Origin: Gammaproteobacteria bacterium
GTDB taxonomy: Bacteria; Pseudomonadota; Gammaproteobacteria; Eutrophobiales; Eutrophobiaceae
NCBI GenBank assembly: GCA_012270695.1
Contig: JAAXHV010000065.1
Span: forward strand, 1-17,114
Direction: 5' to 3'
DNA length: 17,114 bases
Made by a program: the position numbers and the translations under genes. The notes under the pieces are model-generated. The model was given only the letters and a program-made list of their open reading frames with translations. It ran no database searches and was not told the DNA's origin. Positions 7,728 to 15,712 of this stretch are shown here, one piece after another; the first letter of the stretch is position 1; every line of letters begins with the position of its first letter.

Positions 7728-8611
7728 TGGATCCAGATTGGTTGCCATTTCACCCGGCGCCCAGTTCGCCTGAATTTATGGTGCCTGATGGAGCTGTGGA
7801 TGCACACTGCCACGTATTTGGCCCCGTGGCAGAGTTTCCTTTTGCACCTGAGAGAAAATACACCCCCTGCGATGCGGGCAAAGGCAAACTATGGCAATTG
7901 CGTGATCACCTGGGTTTCTCACGCAATGTGATAGTTCAGGCCACTTGTCATGGCGACGACAATCGTGCACTGGCGGATGCCTTGCGGTCATCCCACGGCA
8001 AGGCTCGAGGTATTGCCACGGTGCGAGCGACTGTTACTGGTGACGAATTGGCACAATTGCATGTAGCCGGCGTACGCGGTGTCCGCTTCAATTTTGTGAA
8101 GCGCCTGGTGGATAGTTTGCCCATTGGCGAACTGGCCGGTATTGCAGAGCGAATCGTCCCTTTGGGTTGGCACATCGTCATCTATTTTGAGGCAGCAGAC
8201 CTGGCTGATTATTACGATTTCTTCACATCCCTGCCTACCACGGTGGTGGTAGATCATATGGGTCGCCCCGATGTCAGCCAACCGGTCGACGGCTCAGGGT
8301 TTAATCTCTTTATCAAACTGCTGGCTGAGAATGAGAATTTCTGGTCGAAGGTCAGTTGTCCGGAGCGAATTTCAGAAGTTGGTCCGCCAGGATATGAAGA
8401 TGTCATCCCCTTCGCCCGGCGAGTGATCGACACTTTCCCGGACCGCGTGTTATGGGGAAGCGACTGGCCTCACCCCAATATGAAGTCTCACATGCCGGAC
8501 GATGGTAAATTGGTAGACTTCATACCCCGTATTGCCCCCACGGAAGAACTACAATATAAATTGCTGGTAGATAACCCCATGCGCCTCTATTGGCCGGAAG
8601 AAATCAGCTGA
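7724..8611 (+). CDS. ligI: 2-pyrone-4,6-dicarboxylate lactonase (LigI-type amidohydrolase)
   Basis: A 295-aa metal-independent amidohydrolase that opens the lactone 2-pyrone-4,6-dicarboxylate to 4-oxalomesaconate in the protocatechuate 4,5-cleavage pathway. Length and motifs fit LigI: DAHCHVFGP (His28, His30), an Arg in NFVKRL (127), Tyr154, VVDHMGRP (His178), CPERIS (Arg215) and GSDWPHP with Asp247 as the likely general base. These correspond, shifted by a few residues, to the characterised active site of the Sphingobium enzyme. The ATG overlaps the stop of the preceding dehydrogenase gene; a second ATG directly follows. Its 3' end converges on the lysR gene. The tautomerase and hydratase that use its product lie just beyond the regulator, supporting the call. 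Confidence 0.93.
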   Translation: MMDPDWLPFHPAPSSPEFMVPDGAVDAHCHVFGPVAEFPFAPERKYTPCDAGKGKLWQLRDHLGFSRNVIVQATCHGDDNRALADALRSSHGKARGIATVRATVTGDELAQLHVAGVRGVRFNFVKRLVDSLPIGELAGIAERIVPLGWHIVIYFEAADLADYYDFFTSLPTTVVVDHMGRPDVSQPVDGSGFNLFIKLLAENENFWSKVSCPERISEVGPPGYEDVIPFARRVIDTFPDRVLWGSDWPHPNMKSHMPDDGKLVDFIPRIAPTEELQYKLLVDNPMRLYWPEEIS

Positions 8612-8662
8612 TGTAGTGTGCCCGGCAGGTGAAGGCGCTGACGGCAAGAAACTTATCGCCTG

Positions 8663-9913
8663 TTACGCTGTGCCCTGGTGGTGAATTTCCTCTGAGACTT
8701 CCCGGAGGTATCCCAGGAACAATTCAGCCGCAGGCGAAGGTTGGGTATGGGCTCGCAGTGTCAGACCGATGGGGCGATAAGTGTCCTCCAGTATGACCGG
8801 CAAAACGTCCAGTAGGCCGAACTGCATGTCATAATAAATCTGGTGTTCCGATAACAGGGCTACCCGGTCACTGTCCATCAGGAGACCTCTTACCATGGAT
8901 AGAGAGCTGGTCTCCACCGCATGCTCCGGCACGAGCATTCCGTGACGCAACAGCGTCTCATCGAACAATTGCCGACTGGGGCTTCCTCTTGCGGGTAACA
9001 CCCATTGCGCGTCCTGCATGTCCTTAAAGTTGATTTTTGACCTGCCGGCAAGCGGGTGGTCTTTGCGTGCAATCACAGAAAGTCGATCCTCAAAGAGTTT
9101 TTCGGTAACGATATCAGCACGGTTTTCTACGTTGCGAATGGCTCCCACAATGAAGTCGATATCACCACTTCGTAAGGACGACTCCAGTATATCGTACGGA
9201 CCTTCCCGGGTGACCACATCAATCTGAGGATATTTTTCCAGCAATCTGTTGATGGCTACAGGTGTCAGATAGGTGCGAGTATAAGGCAGTGTTCCGATCA
9301 CAACACGTCCCTGAGTCACTCCATCCAGGTTGGCAATATCGTCAATGGCTTGATGGATTTGTGAAAATGCCAGTTTGGTGTGTCGAACCAGAATCGTGGC
9401 CAGACCGGTTGGTGTTACCCCATGGGGTTCAGTCTGGAAAAGAGGTAATTCCAGCAACTCCTCCAGATATCGCATGGAGTTATATACTGCTGTTTTGCTT
9501 ATCCCCAGTGTCTGCGCAGCGGCAGTGACGTTACGCTTCTCATAAAGCGCCACAAAGGCTGCCAACCGCTTGTAACTGATATCCAATGAGAAAACCGGTA
9601 TTGAATGGTAGTGTCGCCCACCGGGTTTGAATTCCTGATATGATTTCCCGGCCTTGTCAAATTCATCTACCACCAGCCTTACCCTGCAAGCCAGAGCATC
9701 GCCATATACAGTGGGCATCATGCCCGTTGCAGCCCGGTCAAACAGCCGTGCACCCAGGGTTGATTCCAGTTCACAGATTGCTTTAGTGATGGTGGTCTGG
9801 GAACGATTCAGTTTGTTGGCAGCGCGAGTAACATTTTTGTATTCTGCTACGTACAGGGCGGATTTGAGATGGCGGAGACTGACTCCCGGAATGCGGAAAT
9901 TATCGTTACTCAC
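8663..9913 (-). CDS. LysR-type transcriptional regulator with two tandem HTH domains
   Basis: At 416 aa this regulator is about 100 residues longer than a normal LysR protein (about 300). Two complete LysR-type winged HTH units are visible. The first covers about residues 12-75 (VTRAANKLNRSQTTITKAIC, then LGARLFDR). The second covers about 113-178 (VTAAAQTLGISKTAVYNSMR, then LELPLFQTEPHGVTPTG). One effector-binding domain follows from about 200 (QGRVVIGTLP) to about 405. The start is GTG (9911-9913). The gene is transcribed divergently from galD-ligK-ligJ and convergently with ligI, so it most likely controls these pathway genes in response to an intermediate. Similar double-HTH LysR proteins are known but uncommon. 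The ligand and the role of the extra domain are inferences. Confidence 0.92.
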   Translation of the reverse strand: MSNDNFRIPGVSLRHLKSALYVAEYKNVTRAANKLNRSQTTITKAICELESTLGARLFDRAATGMMPTVYGDALACRVRLVVDEFDKAGKSYQEFKPGGRHYHSIPVFSLDISYKRLAAFVALYEKRNVTAAAQTLGISKTAVYNSMRYLEELLELPLFQTEPHGVTPTGLATILVRHTKLAFSQIHQAIDDIANLDGVTQGRVVIGTLPYTRTYLTPVAINRLLEKYPQIDVVTREGPYDILESSLRSGDIDFIVGAIRNVENRADIVTEKLFEDRLSVIARKDHPLAGRSKINFKDMQDAQWVLPARGSPSRQLFDETLLRHGMLVPEHAVETSSLSMVRGLLMDSDRVALLSEHQIYYDMQFGLLDVLPVILEDTYRPIGLTLRAHTQPSPAAELFLGYLREVSEEIHHQGTA

Positions 9914-9993
9914 TCTGTTCCAACATGACGTTTTTTCAGTAAGATAGCAGTTTTTTTACAATTATTCAGGATAGGAAACAAGCATGTTGCTTT

Positions 9994-10026
9994 GGGGATA
10001 GACTTAAGTCCGTCCCCGGATAGACT
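9994..10026. promoter_or_regulatory. Candidate operator: interrupted palindrome plus direct repeat
   Basis: Between the divergent lysR and galD genes, GGGGA (9994-9998) and TCCCC (10013-10017) flank the perfect palindrome GACTTAAGTC (10001-10010), forming a 24-bp interrupted dyad. GGATAGACT occurs at 9996-10004 and again at 10018-10026, 22 bp apart, about two helical turns. LysR regulators usually bind such dyads in the shared promoter region. The tie to the neighbouring regulator is inference. The rest of 9914-10141 is AT-rich promoter-type sequence without a gene. Confidence 0.5.
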
Positions 10027-10141
10027 AGGGGCATGGTGAGGATGACCGGATTACTTTTTCGCATGGTTGGGTAATTAATTCCCATTGGTTGGTTGAACGG
10101 AATATAAATACACTGTTATTACACAAATCAAAAGCGCGAAC

Positions 10142-11224
10142 GTGAAACAGTTAGCGATACCGTATATGCAAATGCGCGGTGGGAGTTCGAAAGGATTGTA
10201 TTTCCTTTCTGAAGATTTACCTGTGGACCCGGCACAGCGCAACGAACTGCTGCTTGATGCTATGGGTCGAGGTGAGCGACAGATAGACGGCCTGGGCGGC
10301 GCCGATCCCCTGACCAGCAAGGTGGCAATTGTAAGCCGTTCTTCTCGCTCAGACGCAGATATCGACTTCTTGTTTGTACAGGTCGTGGTAGGTCAGGACA
10401 AGGTCGATACTACACCAAATTGCGGAAACATCCTGGCGGGCGTTGGGCCCTTTGCCCTAGAGGCCGGCCTGGTGCCGGCAGATGAAGAGACAACCCGACT
10501 TACAGTACATCTGGTCAACAGCGGAAGATTGAGTGAGTTGGAACTGTCTACGCCCGGCGGTAAAACGGAGTACGAGGGCGAAGTTCAAATTGATGGTGTG
10601 CCAGGTAGTGCGGCTCCGGTGCTTTGCTCCTATAAGGATTTGGCCGGCTCAATCTGTGGGGATCTCCTGCCCACCGGCCAGGTACTGGACATTGTTGACG
10701 ATGTGGAAATGACCTGTGTTGACAATGGTATGCCTGTAGTGGTTTTGCGGGCAAATGATTTCGGCATCAGCGGCTATGAATCACCGCTTGAACTGAACGC
10801 AAATGAAAATTTAAAGGCAAGATTGGAGTCCATTCGACTTCAAATCGGCCCCGATATGAACCTGGATGACGTGAAAAACAAGACCATTCCGAAGATGTGC
10901 CTTGTATCGCCGGCAGTAAATGGAGGACTAGTCAATACGCGGACGTTTATTCCTCATAAATGTCATACTGCTGTCGGGGTATTGGGGGCGGTGTCGGCAG
11001 CTACCGCTTGCATATTACCTGGATCGGTCGTAGAGGATTTGGTCGAATGTCCAGGAGGCAAAGTCAAAACCATATCAGTGGAGCACCCCATCGGAGAGAT
11101 TTCCGTAACTCTGCAAGTGGATGAAGCCGGAGAATTTCCGGTGATTGAAAAAGTAGGCTTGCTCCGCACTGCACGCCTGCTGAGCAAAGGTGTGGTGTAT
11201 GTTCCCGCTAAAGAGGGAAACTGA
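10142..11224 (+). CDS. galD: 4-oxalomesaconate tautomerase (PrpF-fold, GalD/LigU type)
   Basis: A 360-aa protein of the PrpF family, close to the 361 aa of Pseudomonas GalD. It carries the family signature MRGGSSKG at residues 11-18, GLGGADPLTSKVA at 50-62 and TPNCGN with Cys94. These proteins move a double bond or proton in unsaturated tricarboxylates; in this pathway the reaction is interconversion of 4-oxalomesaconate forms before hydration. PrpF proteins acting on aconitate share the fold, so the call rests on sequence plus the flanking ligK and ligJ. The GTG at 10142 was chosen because the family normally has about ten residues before the signature and no other usual start codon fits; no strong ribosome site is seen. 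It is the first gene after the regulatory region shared with the LysR gene. Confidence 0.88.
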   Translation: MKQLAIPYMQMRGGSSKGLYFLSEDLPVDPAQRNELLLDAMGRGERQIDGLGGADPLTSKVAIVSRSSRSDADIDFLFVQVVVGQDKVDTTPNCGNILAGVGPFALEAGLVPADEETTRLTVHLVNSGRLSELELSTPGGKTEYEGEVQIDGVPGSAAPVLCSYKDLAGSICGDLLPTGQVLDIVDDVEMTCVDNGMPVVVLRANDFGISGYESPLELNANENLKARLESIRLQIGPDMNLDDVKNKTIPKMCLVSPAVNGGLVNTRTFIPHKCHTAVGVLGAVSAATACILPGSVVEDLVECPGGKVKTISVEHPIGEISVTLQVDEAGEFPVIEKVGLLRTARLLSKGVVYVPAKEGN

Positions 11225-11228
11225 GGTG

Positions 11229-11927
11229 ATGAGAACGGTAGCAGTTCGAAACATTGAGCGAGCAGATGCCGCGGTCGTGGAGGCACTGGGAACTCTGGGC
11301 GTCGCCACAATTCATGAAGCGCTGGGACGGTCGGGGTTGTTAAACCCCTATATGCGACCGATATACCGGCACGCCCGGGTCGCAGGCAGTGCCATTACCG
11401 TTTTGGCCCAGCCTGGTGACAACTGGATGTTACATGTGGCTATCGAACTTTGCCAGCCTGGAGACGTCCTCGTGGTAGCTTGCACCACGGACAATACTGA
11501 CGGAATGTTTGGTGATTTATTGGCCACTTCGGCCCGGGCTCGAGGTGTAAAAGGCATTGTGATAGATGCCGGCGTACGCGATGTGGCAATACTGGAGGAT
11601 ATGAGTTTCCCCGTTTGGTCCAAAGCGGTATCTGCTCAGGGTACGGTTAAAAACACGCCTGGTTCGGTAAACGTACCCATTGTCTGTGCCGGCCAGGCGG
11701 TCAATCCTGGCGATGTAGTGGTTGCGGACGATGACGGTGTGGTAGTGATACCGAGACCCCGGGCCGAATCTGCAATGGCTGCTGCACGGTCCCGGGAACA
11801 AAATGAGGTGGGCAAACGTGAAAAACTGGCAAACGGTATTTTAGGTCTGGATATGTATGACATGCGCCCGCGCCTGGAAAAAGCAGGGTTGATTTACCTG
11901 GATTCACTGGAAGATTTAAATGACTGA
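11229..11927 (+). CDS. ligK: 4-carboxy-4-hydroxy-2-oxoadipate aldolase (LigK/GalC type)
   Basis: A class II, divalent-metal-dependent aldolase that splits 4-carboxy-4-hydroxy-2-oxoadipate into pyruvate and oxaloacetate, the last step of the pathway. It belongs to the RraA-like HMG/CHA aldolase family: GDLLATSARARG (from 95) and VIDAGVRD (Arg117, Asp118) give the expected metal/substrate site, and the length (232 aa) fits. I chose the ATG at 11229, four bases after the galD stop, because GAGG-like purine runs precede it and the protein then starts like its relatives. A longer in-frame start at 11190 would overlap galD and add 13 residues. The stop is two bases before the ATG of ligJ, so galD-ligK-ligJ form a tight operon. 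Confidence 0.92.
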   Translation: MRTVAVRNIERADAAVVEALGTLGVATIHEALGRSGLLNPYMRPIYRHARVAGSAITVLAQPGDNWMLHVAIELCQPGDVLVVACTTDNTDGMFGDLLATSARARGVKGIVIDAGVRDVAILEDMSFPVWSKAVSAQGTVKNTPGSVNVPIVCAGQAVNPGDVVVADDDGVVVIPRPRAESAMAAARSREQNEVGKREKLANGILGLDMYDMRPRLEKAGLIYLDSLEDLND

Positions 11928-11929
11928 TC

Positions 11930-12940
11930 ATGATTATTGATTGCCACGGGCACTACACCACGGCACCGGATGCGCTGGGCGAATACCGTGAACAACAAAA
12001 AGCGGAACTGGCCGAAGATCCACACTATCAACATGAAAAAGGTATCATTGATATCAGCGATGACCAGTTGCGTGAAAGCATTGAAGGTGCACAGTTAAAA
12101 CTGCAACGGAAACGCGGTATCGATCTCACCATATTTTCACCGCGCGCCAGCTGGATGGGGCATCATATCGGTAATGAGAGCACCAGTAAATTCTGGTCTG
12201 AGCACTGTAATGAGTTAATCTATCGCATCACGCAGTTATACCCTGATAACTTCGCTGGAGGTTGCCAGTTGCCCCAGACACCAGGAGCGGGATTACGTAA
12301 TGCACTTCTGGAACTTGAGCGTTGTGTACTTGAGTTCGGCTTTGTCGGGTTTAATCTGAATCCGGATCCATCGGGCGGCCACTGGGACTCCCCTCCCCTG
12401 GGAGATCGCTATTGGTATCCAATATACGAAAAAATGTGCGAACTGGATGTTCCCGCCATGATCCATGTGAGTGAGGCTTGTAATCGTGCCTTTCAAACCA
12501 CCGGTTCCTATTACCTGAGCGCCGACACTACTGCCTTTATGCAGTTGATGACATCGACTGTGTGCCAGGATTTTCCGGACATCAGGTTCATCATCCCCCA
12601 TGGTGGCGGTGCAGTACCCTATCACTGGGGGCGTTTCCGTGGCCTGGCTGACATGATGAAGCTGCCACAGCTCGATGAATTATTGTTGGACAATGTCTAC
12701 TTTGACACCTGTGTTTATCATCAGCCCGGGATTGATTTGTTAGTTAATGTGATTCCCTCCAAGAATATTTTGTTTGCATCAGAAATGATAGGCGCAGTAC
12801 GTGGCATAGACCCCGAAACCGGCCATTATTTCGACGATACCAAACGTTACATCGATAATAAAATTACACTGGGCAAAGACGAAAAAAAGGCCATCTTTGA
12901 GGGCAATGCCCGCAGAGTATTTACCCGGTTAAACAAATAA
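11930..12940 (+). CDS. ligJ: 4-oxalomesaconate hydratase (LigJ-type amidohydrolase)
   Basis: A 336-aa amidohydrolase-superfamily protein, near the 341 aa of LigJ. It hydrates 4-oxalomesaconate to 4-carboxy-4-hydroxy-2-oxoadipate, the substrate of LigK. The zinc-site residues fit: His6 and His8 (DCHGH), His179 (MIHVSE), His224 (IPHGGG) and Glu285 in FASEMIGAV, which agree within one to three positions with the characterised enzyme. The pattern FSPRASWMGHH is also typical of this group. It lies two bases after ligK and ends the tight operon; about 190 bp separate it from the next gene. The unrelated GalB hydratase (PIG-L fold) of Pseudomonas does the same reaction and is not present here. Confidence 0.93.
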   Translation: MIIDCHGHYTTAPDALGEYREQQKAELAEDPHYQHEKGIIDISDDQLRESIEGAQLKLQRKRGIDLTIFSPRASWMGHHIGNESTSKFWSEHCNELIYRITQLYPDNFAGGCQLPQTPGAGLRNALLELERCVLEFGFVGFNLNPDPSGGHWDSPPLGDRYWYPIYEKMCELDVPAMIHVSEACNRAFQTTGSYYLSADTTAFMQLMTSTVCQDFPDIRFIIPHGGGAVPYHWGRFRGLADMMKLPQLDELLLDNVYFDTCVYHQPGIDLLVNVIPSKNILFASEMIGAVRGIDPETGHYFDDTKRYIDNKITLGKDEKKAIFEGNARRVFTRLNK

Positions 12941-13114
12941 AATTCGGACACGACATATGCATCTTCCACATAAGAAAACTCAACAGGTTTACAAATGACT
13001 TTTCCCATGCCTTTGAAAATAAAATTCATTAGTATCAATATTAAGGTACTTTTATGTTAGCTTGAGTCTACAACCCGCTTTTAAGGAAAACGCAGTATCA
13101 GGGTTTGTCAATTC

Positions 13115-13120
13115 AGGAGA
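13115..13120 (+). promoter_or_regulatory. Ribosome binding site that fixes the PobA-like start
   Basis: AGGAGA lies seven bases before ATG 13128. It supports this start over an upstream in-frame TTG at 13062, which would add 22 residues absent from the family. Confidence 0.75.
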
Positions 13121-13127
13121 CAATACA

Positions 13128-14312
13128 ATGCATGTACCAGTCGTGATAGTGGGTGCGGGCCCGGCAGGTTCGCTCCTGGCCTGGATTTTACGTCAGCGCG
13201 GGATCGAAAGTATCGTCCTGGAAAGGAAAAGCCGTGAATATGTCGAAAGTCGCATCCGTGCCGGTGTCATGGAGCAAAACGCTGTAGACCTGATGATCAA
13301 AGCAGGTGTCGGCGAACGCCTGAAAAAGGAATGCATGTATCATCCAGGTGTGGTCATCGGCCTTCATAATGAGCATCACTTTCTCGATTTTGATAAGCTG
13401 ATAGGCGTTGGCGTCACCATATACGGTCAGTCAGAGCTTACCAAGGATCTATTGGGCGCGCTTGCAGCGGAAGATCACAAGGTTTTCTATGAGGCACCCG
13501 CCACGGCAATCGAAGGCATTGAGAGCGATTCCCCGACGGTGAAGTACACTCACGAGGGCGTGGATAAGGAAATAAGCTGCGATTTCGTTATCGGGGCCGA
13601 TGGTTTTCATGGTCCCTCACGTCTGTCGATCCCATCCAGCGTCCTCAAGACTTACGAGAATGTTTATCCTTACGGCTGGCTCGGTGTGATGGTCAAAGCG
13701 CCTCCGTCGAAAGATGTAGCGATGTTTTCGCATCATGAACGCGGTTTTGCACTGTTGAGCATGCGTTCACCGAAAATATCGCGGCTCTATCTCCAGTGCG
13801 CGCCGGATGAAGATCCCAACGAATGGCCCGATGAGCGGATCTGGGAAGAACTCGATACGCGCCTGGGTGCACCCGGTTGGGAGCTAGTGCGAGGTGAGAT
13901 CTTCCAGAAAGATGTGACCCCACTGCGGAGCTTTTTCTCCCAACCCATGTCCTATGGCCGTTTGTTTCTGTGTGGTGATGCCTCGCACATCGTCCCGCCG
14001 ACCGGCGCCAAGGGTCTGAACGCGGCATTTGCCGATGTGAGTGTTCTGTCCGCCGGATTAATCGAATACTTTACAAAAGACGACGGTACGATTTTAGATC
14101 GTTATGCTGACGTCGCCCTAGCGCGAAACCTTCAGTGTCAGCGTTTTTCCTCGGGTAACACGGCCAAGTATCATATCCACCCCGACAGCAACCCCTTCGA
14201 ACGCCGTATGCAAGTGGCGGAATTGGAATATCTGGTTTCTGACGAGACAACCCAGATATCCTATGCCAGGCAACATACAGGACTTCCGTTCGATTACTGG
14301 CCGGAACTCTGA
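13128..14312 (+). CDS. 4-hydroxybenzoate 3-monooxygenase-like FAD hydroxylase
   Basis: A group A flavoprotein hydroxylase of 394 aa, exactly the length of PobA. The FAD sites are clear: GAGPAG (9-14), LERKSREYVESRIRAG (31-46), DGFHG (158-162) and GDASHIVPPTGAKGLN (283-298). The carboxylate-binding residues of PobA are kept: Ser211, Arg213, Tyr221, the Pro-Thr pair and Asn298. By ungapped comparison with the Pseudomonas enzyme as I recall it, the two tyrosines that deprotonate the 4-OH are not: Tyr201 is Phe200 and Tyr385 is His383. The segment RFSWWMTS is replaced by RFSSGNTA. So it should hydroxylate a benzoate-type acid with NAD(P)H and O2, but 4-hydroxybenzoate as substrate is uncertain, and I give no gene symbol. 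It lies upstream of ligAB, so a protocatechuate-like catechol is the expected product. Confidence 0.88.
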   Translation: MHVPVVIVGAGPAGSLLAWILRQRGIESIVLERKSREYVESRIRAGVMEQNAVDLMIKAGVGERLKKECMYHPGVVIGLHNEHHFLDFDKLIGVGVTIYGQSELTKDLLGALAAEDHKVFYEAPATAIEGIESDSPTVKYTHEGVDKEISCDFVIGADGFHGPSRLSIPSSVLKTYENVYPYGWLGVMVKAPPSKDVAMFSHHERGFALLSMRSPKISRLYLQCAPDEDPNEWPDERIWEELDTRLGAPGWELVRGEIFQKDVTPLRSFFSQPMSYGRLFLCGDASHIVPPTGAKGLNAAFADVSVLSAGLIEYFTKDDGTILDRYADVALARNLQCQRFSSGNTAKYHIHPDSNPFERRMQVAELEYLVSDETTQISYARQHTGLPFDYWPEL

Positions 14313-14418
14313 ATGCAAACCCCTTCCCAGACATTGATCACCTGTACCGATATGCGAATCTCGCACAGTCTGACGGGGTCCGCGTCCCTTCAACTTTTCA
14401 CGAATCAGGTAGAGAATA

Positions 14419-14787
14419 ATGAGTAGAGAAACCGGTCACAGTGATCATATTCCAGGCACATGTGTGTTCACCGGGCAAAGGTCGCAGAAGGGGTTGAAGC
14501 TGAATAGTTTTGCCTTTTCTCTTCACAAAGCCGAAAACCGGGAGGCTTATCGTAAGGATTCGGAAGCCTACATGAACAGCTATGGTCTTTCAGCCTGGGA
14601 GAAACAAAAGGTTAAAGAGAAGGACTGGAAGGCACTGATTGAAGAAGGCGGTGGCAACATCTATATGCTGTTGAAAGTCGGCGCTATGACCGGTGATGGT
14701 CTCGTCCCCATCGGTGCGCAGCAGCGTGGCGAATCGGTGGAAGAATTCATGAAAACCCGCAACGTGCCATTGCGGCAAAATATGTAG
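14419..14787 (+). CDS. ligA: Protocatechuate 4,5-dioxygenase alpha subunit
   Basis: A 122-aa small, mainly helical subunit of the two-part extradiol dioxygenase. It has the LigA pattern IPGTCVFTGQRSQKGLKLN and KAENREAYRKD, followed by IEEGGGNIYMLLK and GAMTG. LigA forms a lid over the active site in LigB and is not catalytic alone. SYK-6 LigA is somewhat longer (139 aa), the difference lying at both ends. A purine-rich AGGTAGAG precedes the ATG, and ligB starts 27 bp after the stop, so the subunits are co-expressed. Single-chain gallate dioxygenases (about 420 aa) fuse the two parts; here they are separate, favouring a protocatechuate-type enzyme. LigAB is also known to cleave gallate and 3-O-methylgallate. 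Confidence 0.93.
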   Translation: MSRETGHSDHIPGTCVFTGQRSQKGLKLNSFAFSLHKAENREAYRKDSEAYMNSYGLSAWEKQKVKEKDWKALIEEGGGNIYMLLKVGAMTGDGLVPIGAQQRGESVEEFMKTRNVPLRQNM

Positions 14788-14814
14788 CAGCAAAACAATT
14801 AGTGGAGCAAAAAA

Positions 14815-15672
14815 ATGGGTAGACTAGTTGCCGGTATCGGTTCATCTCACGTTCCTTCGATTGGCGCGGCTTTCGATCAAAACCAGCAGGAGGTTCCGGA
14901 ATGGAAGCCCCTGTTTGATGGTTATAAGCCTGCCAAAGCCTGGTTGAAGGAGGTCGGCATAACTCATGCCGTCGTTCTGTATAACGATCATGGCACCGAT
15001 TTTTTTTTCGATAAGTACCCGACGTTCGCACTGGGTATTGCTGACGAATACCCTATCGGTGATGAAGGCTGGGGAGCACGTCCGCTGCCAGCGGTAAAGG
15101 GTGATGCTGTATTTTCCTGGCACCTGGCTAACTCTCTGGTGATAGAGAGTGAATTCGATCTTACCATTTGCCAGGACATGGTGATGGACCATGGTATCCT
15201 GGTACCATTGCCGTTATTGTTTGATCATGAGCCTGACTGGAGTGTCAAGACTGTGCCTTTACAGGTCAATGTGCTGCAGCATCCGTTACCGACGCCGCAC
15301 CGGTTATGGAAACTTGGGCAGGCATTGCGAACAGCCGTAGAGTCCTATCCCGATGATGTGCGTGTTGTTGTTGTGGGCACTGGTGGACTTTCTCACCAGT
15401 TGCATGGCGCTCGTTTCGGCCATATGAACTCGGACTGGGACAAGGAATTTCTTGACCGGATCGAAGATGATCCGGAGAGCCTCGTCGATATCTCTCATGA
15501 TGAATGGATGGAACGAGGCGGTGCGGAAGCGGTGGAGATGATGGTGTGGCTTGGGATGCGTGGCGCTTTAACCCCGAAGGTCAACAAGATCCACCGGAAT
15601 TACTACCTGCCGATGTTATCAGGAATGGGATTGACCGTTCTGGAGGATACGCTGATAAACGATGCAACCTGA
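14815..15672 (+). CDS. ligB: Protocatechuate 4,5-dioxygenase beta (catalytic) subunit
   Basis: A 285-aa type II extradiol dioxygenase. The Fe(II) ligands match LigB: His12 (GIGSSH), His59 (YNDH) and Glu238 (GGAEAVE). His194 (GGLSHQLHG) is the acid/base residue, and His126 (MDHG) is also kept. It opens protocatechuate between C4 and C5 to 4-carboxy-2-hydroxymuconate-6-semialdehyde in the cytoplasm. The protein lacks about 17 residues of the C-terminal tail of the Sphingobium enzyme, which is away from the active site. The ATG is preceded by GTGGAG. It sits between ligA and the Rieske oxygenase gene (40 bp downstream), so all may be in one transcript with the PobA-like gene. Confidence 0.94.
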   Translation: MGRLVAGIGSSHVPSIGAAFDQNQQEVPEWKPLFDGYKPAKAWLKEVGITHAVVLYNDHGTDFFFDKYPTFALGIADEYPIGDEGWGARPLPAVKGDAVFSWHLANSLVIESEFDLTICQDMVMDHGILVPLPLLFDHEPDWSVKTVPLQVNVLQHPLPTPHRLWKLGQALRTAVESYPDDVRVVVVGTGGLSHQLHGARFGHMNSDWDKEFLDRIEDDPESLVDISHDEWMERGGAEAVEMMVWLGMRGALTPKVNKIHRNYYLPMLSGMGLTVLEDTLINDAT

Positions 15673-15712
15673 ATCCCGAAAACAGAACCTCTGATAACCA
15701 GTGGGGAATTCC

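Noticed and set aside
11190..11228. Start of the aldolase at 11190, inside galD
   Set aside because: The ATG at 11229 gives the usual family N-terminus and avoids a 35-bp overlap.
13062..13127. A longer PobA-like protein starting at TTG 13062
   Set aside because: The extra 22 residues have no counterpart in the family and the AGGAGA site directly supports ATG 13128, which gives the normal 394 aa.
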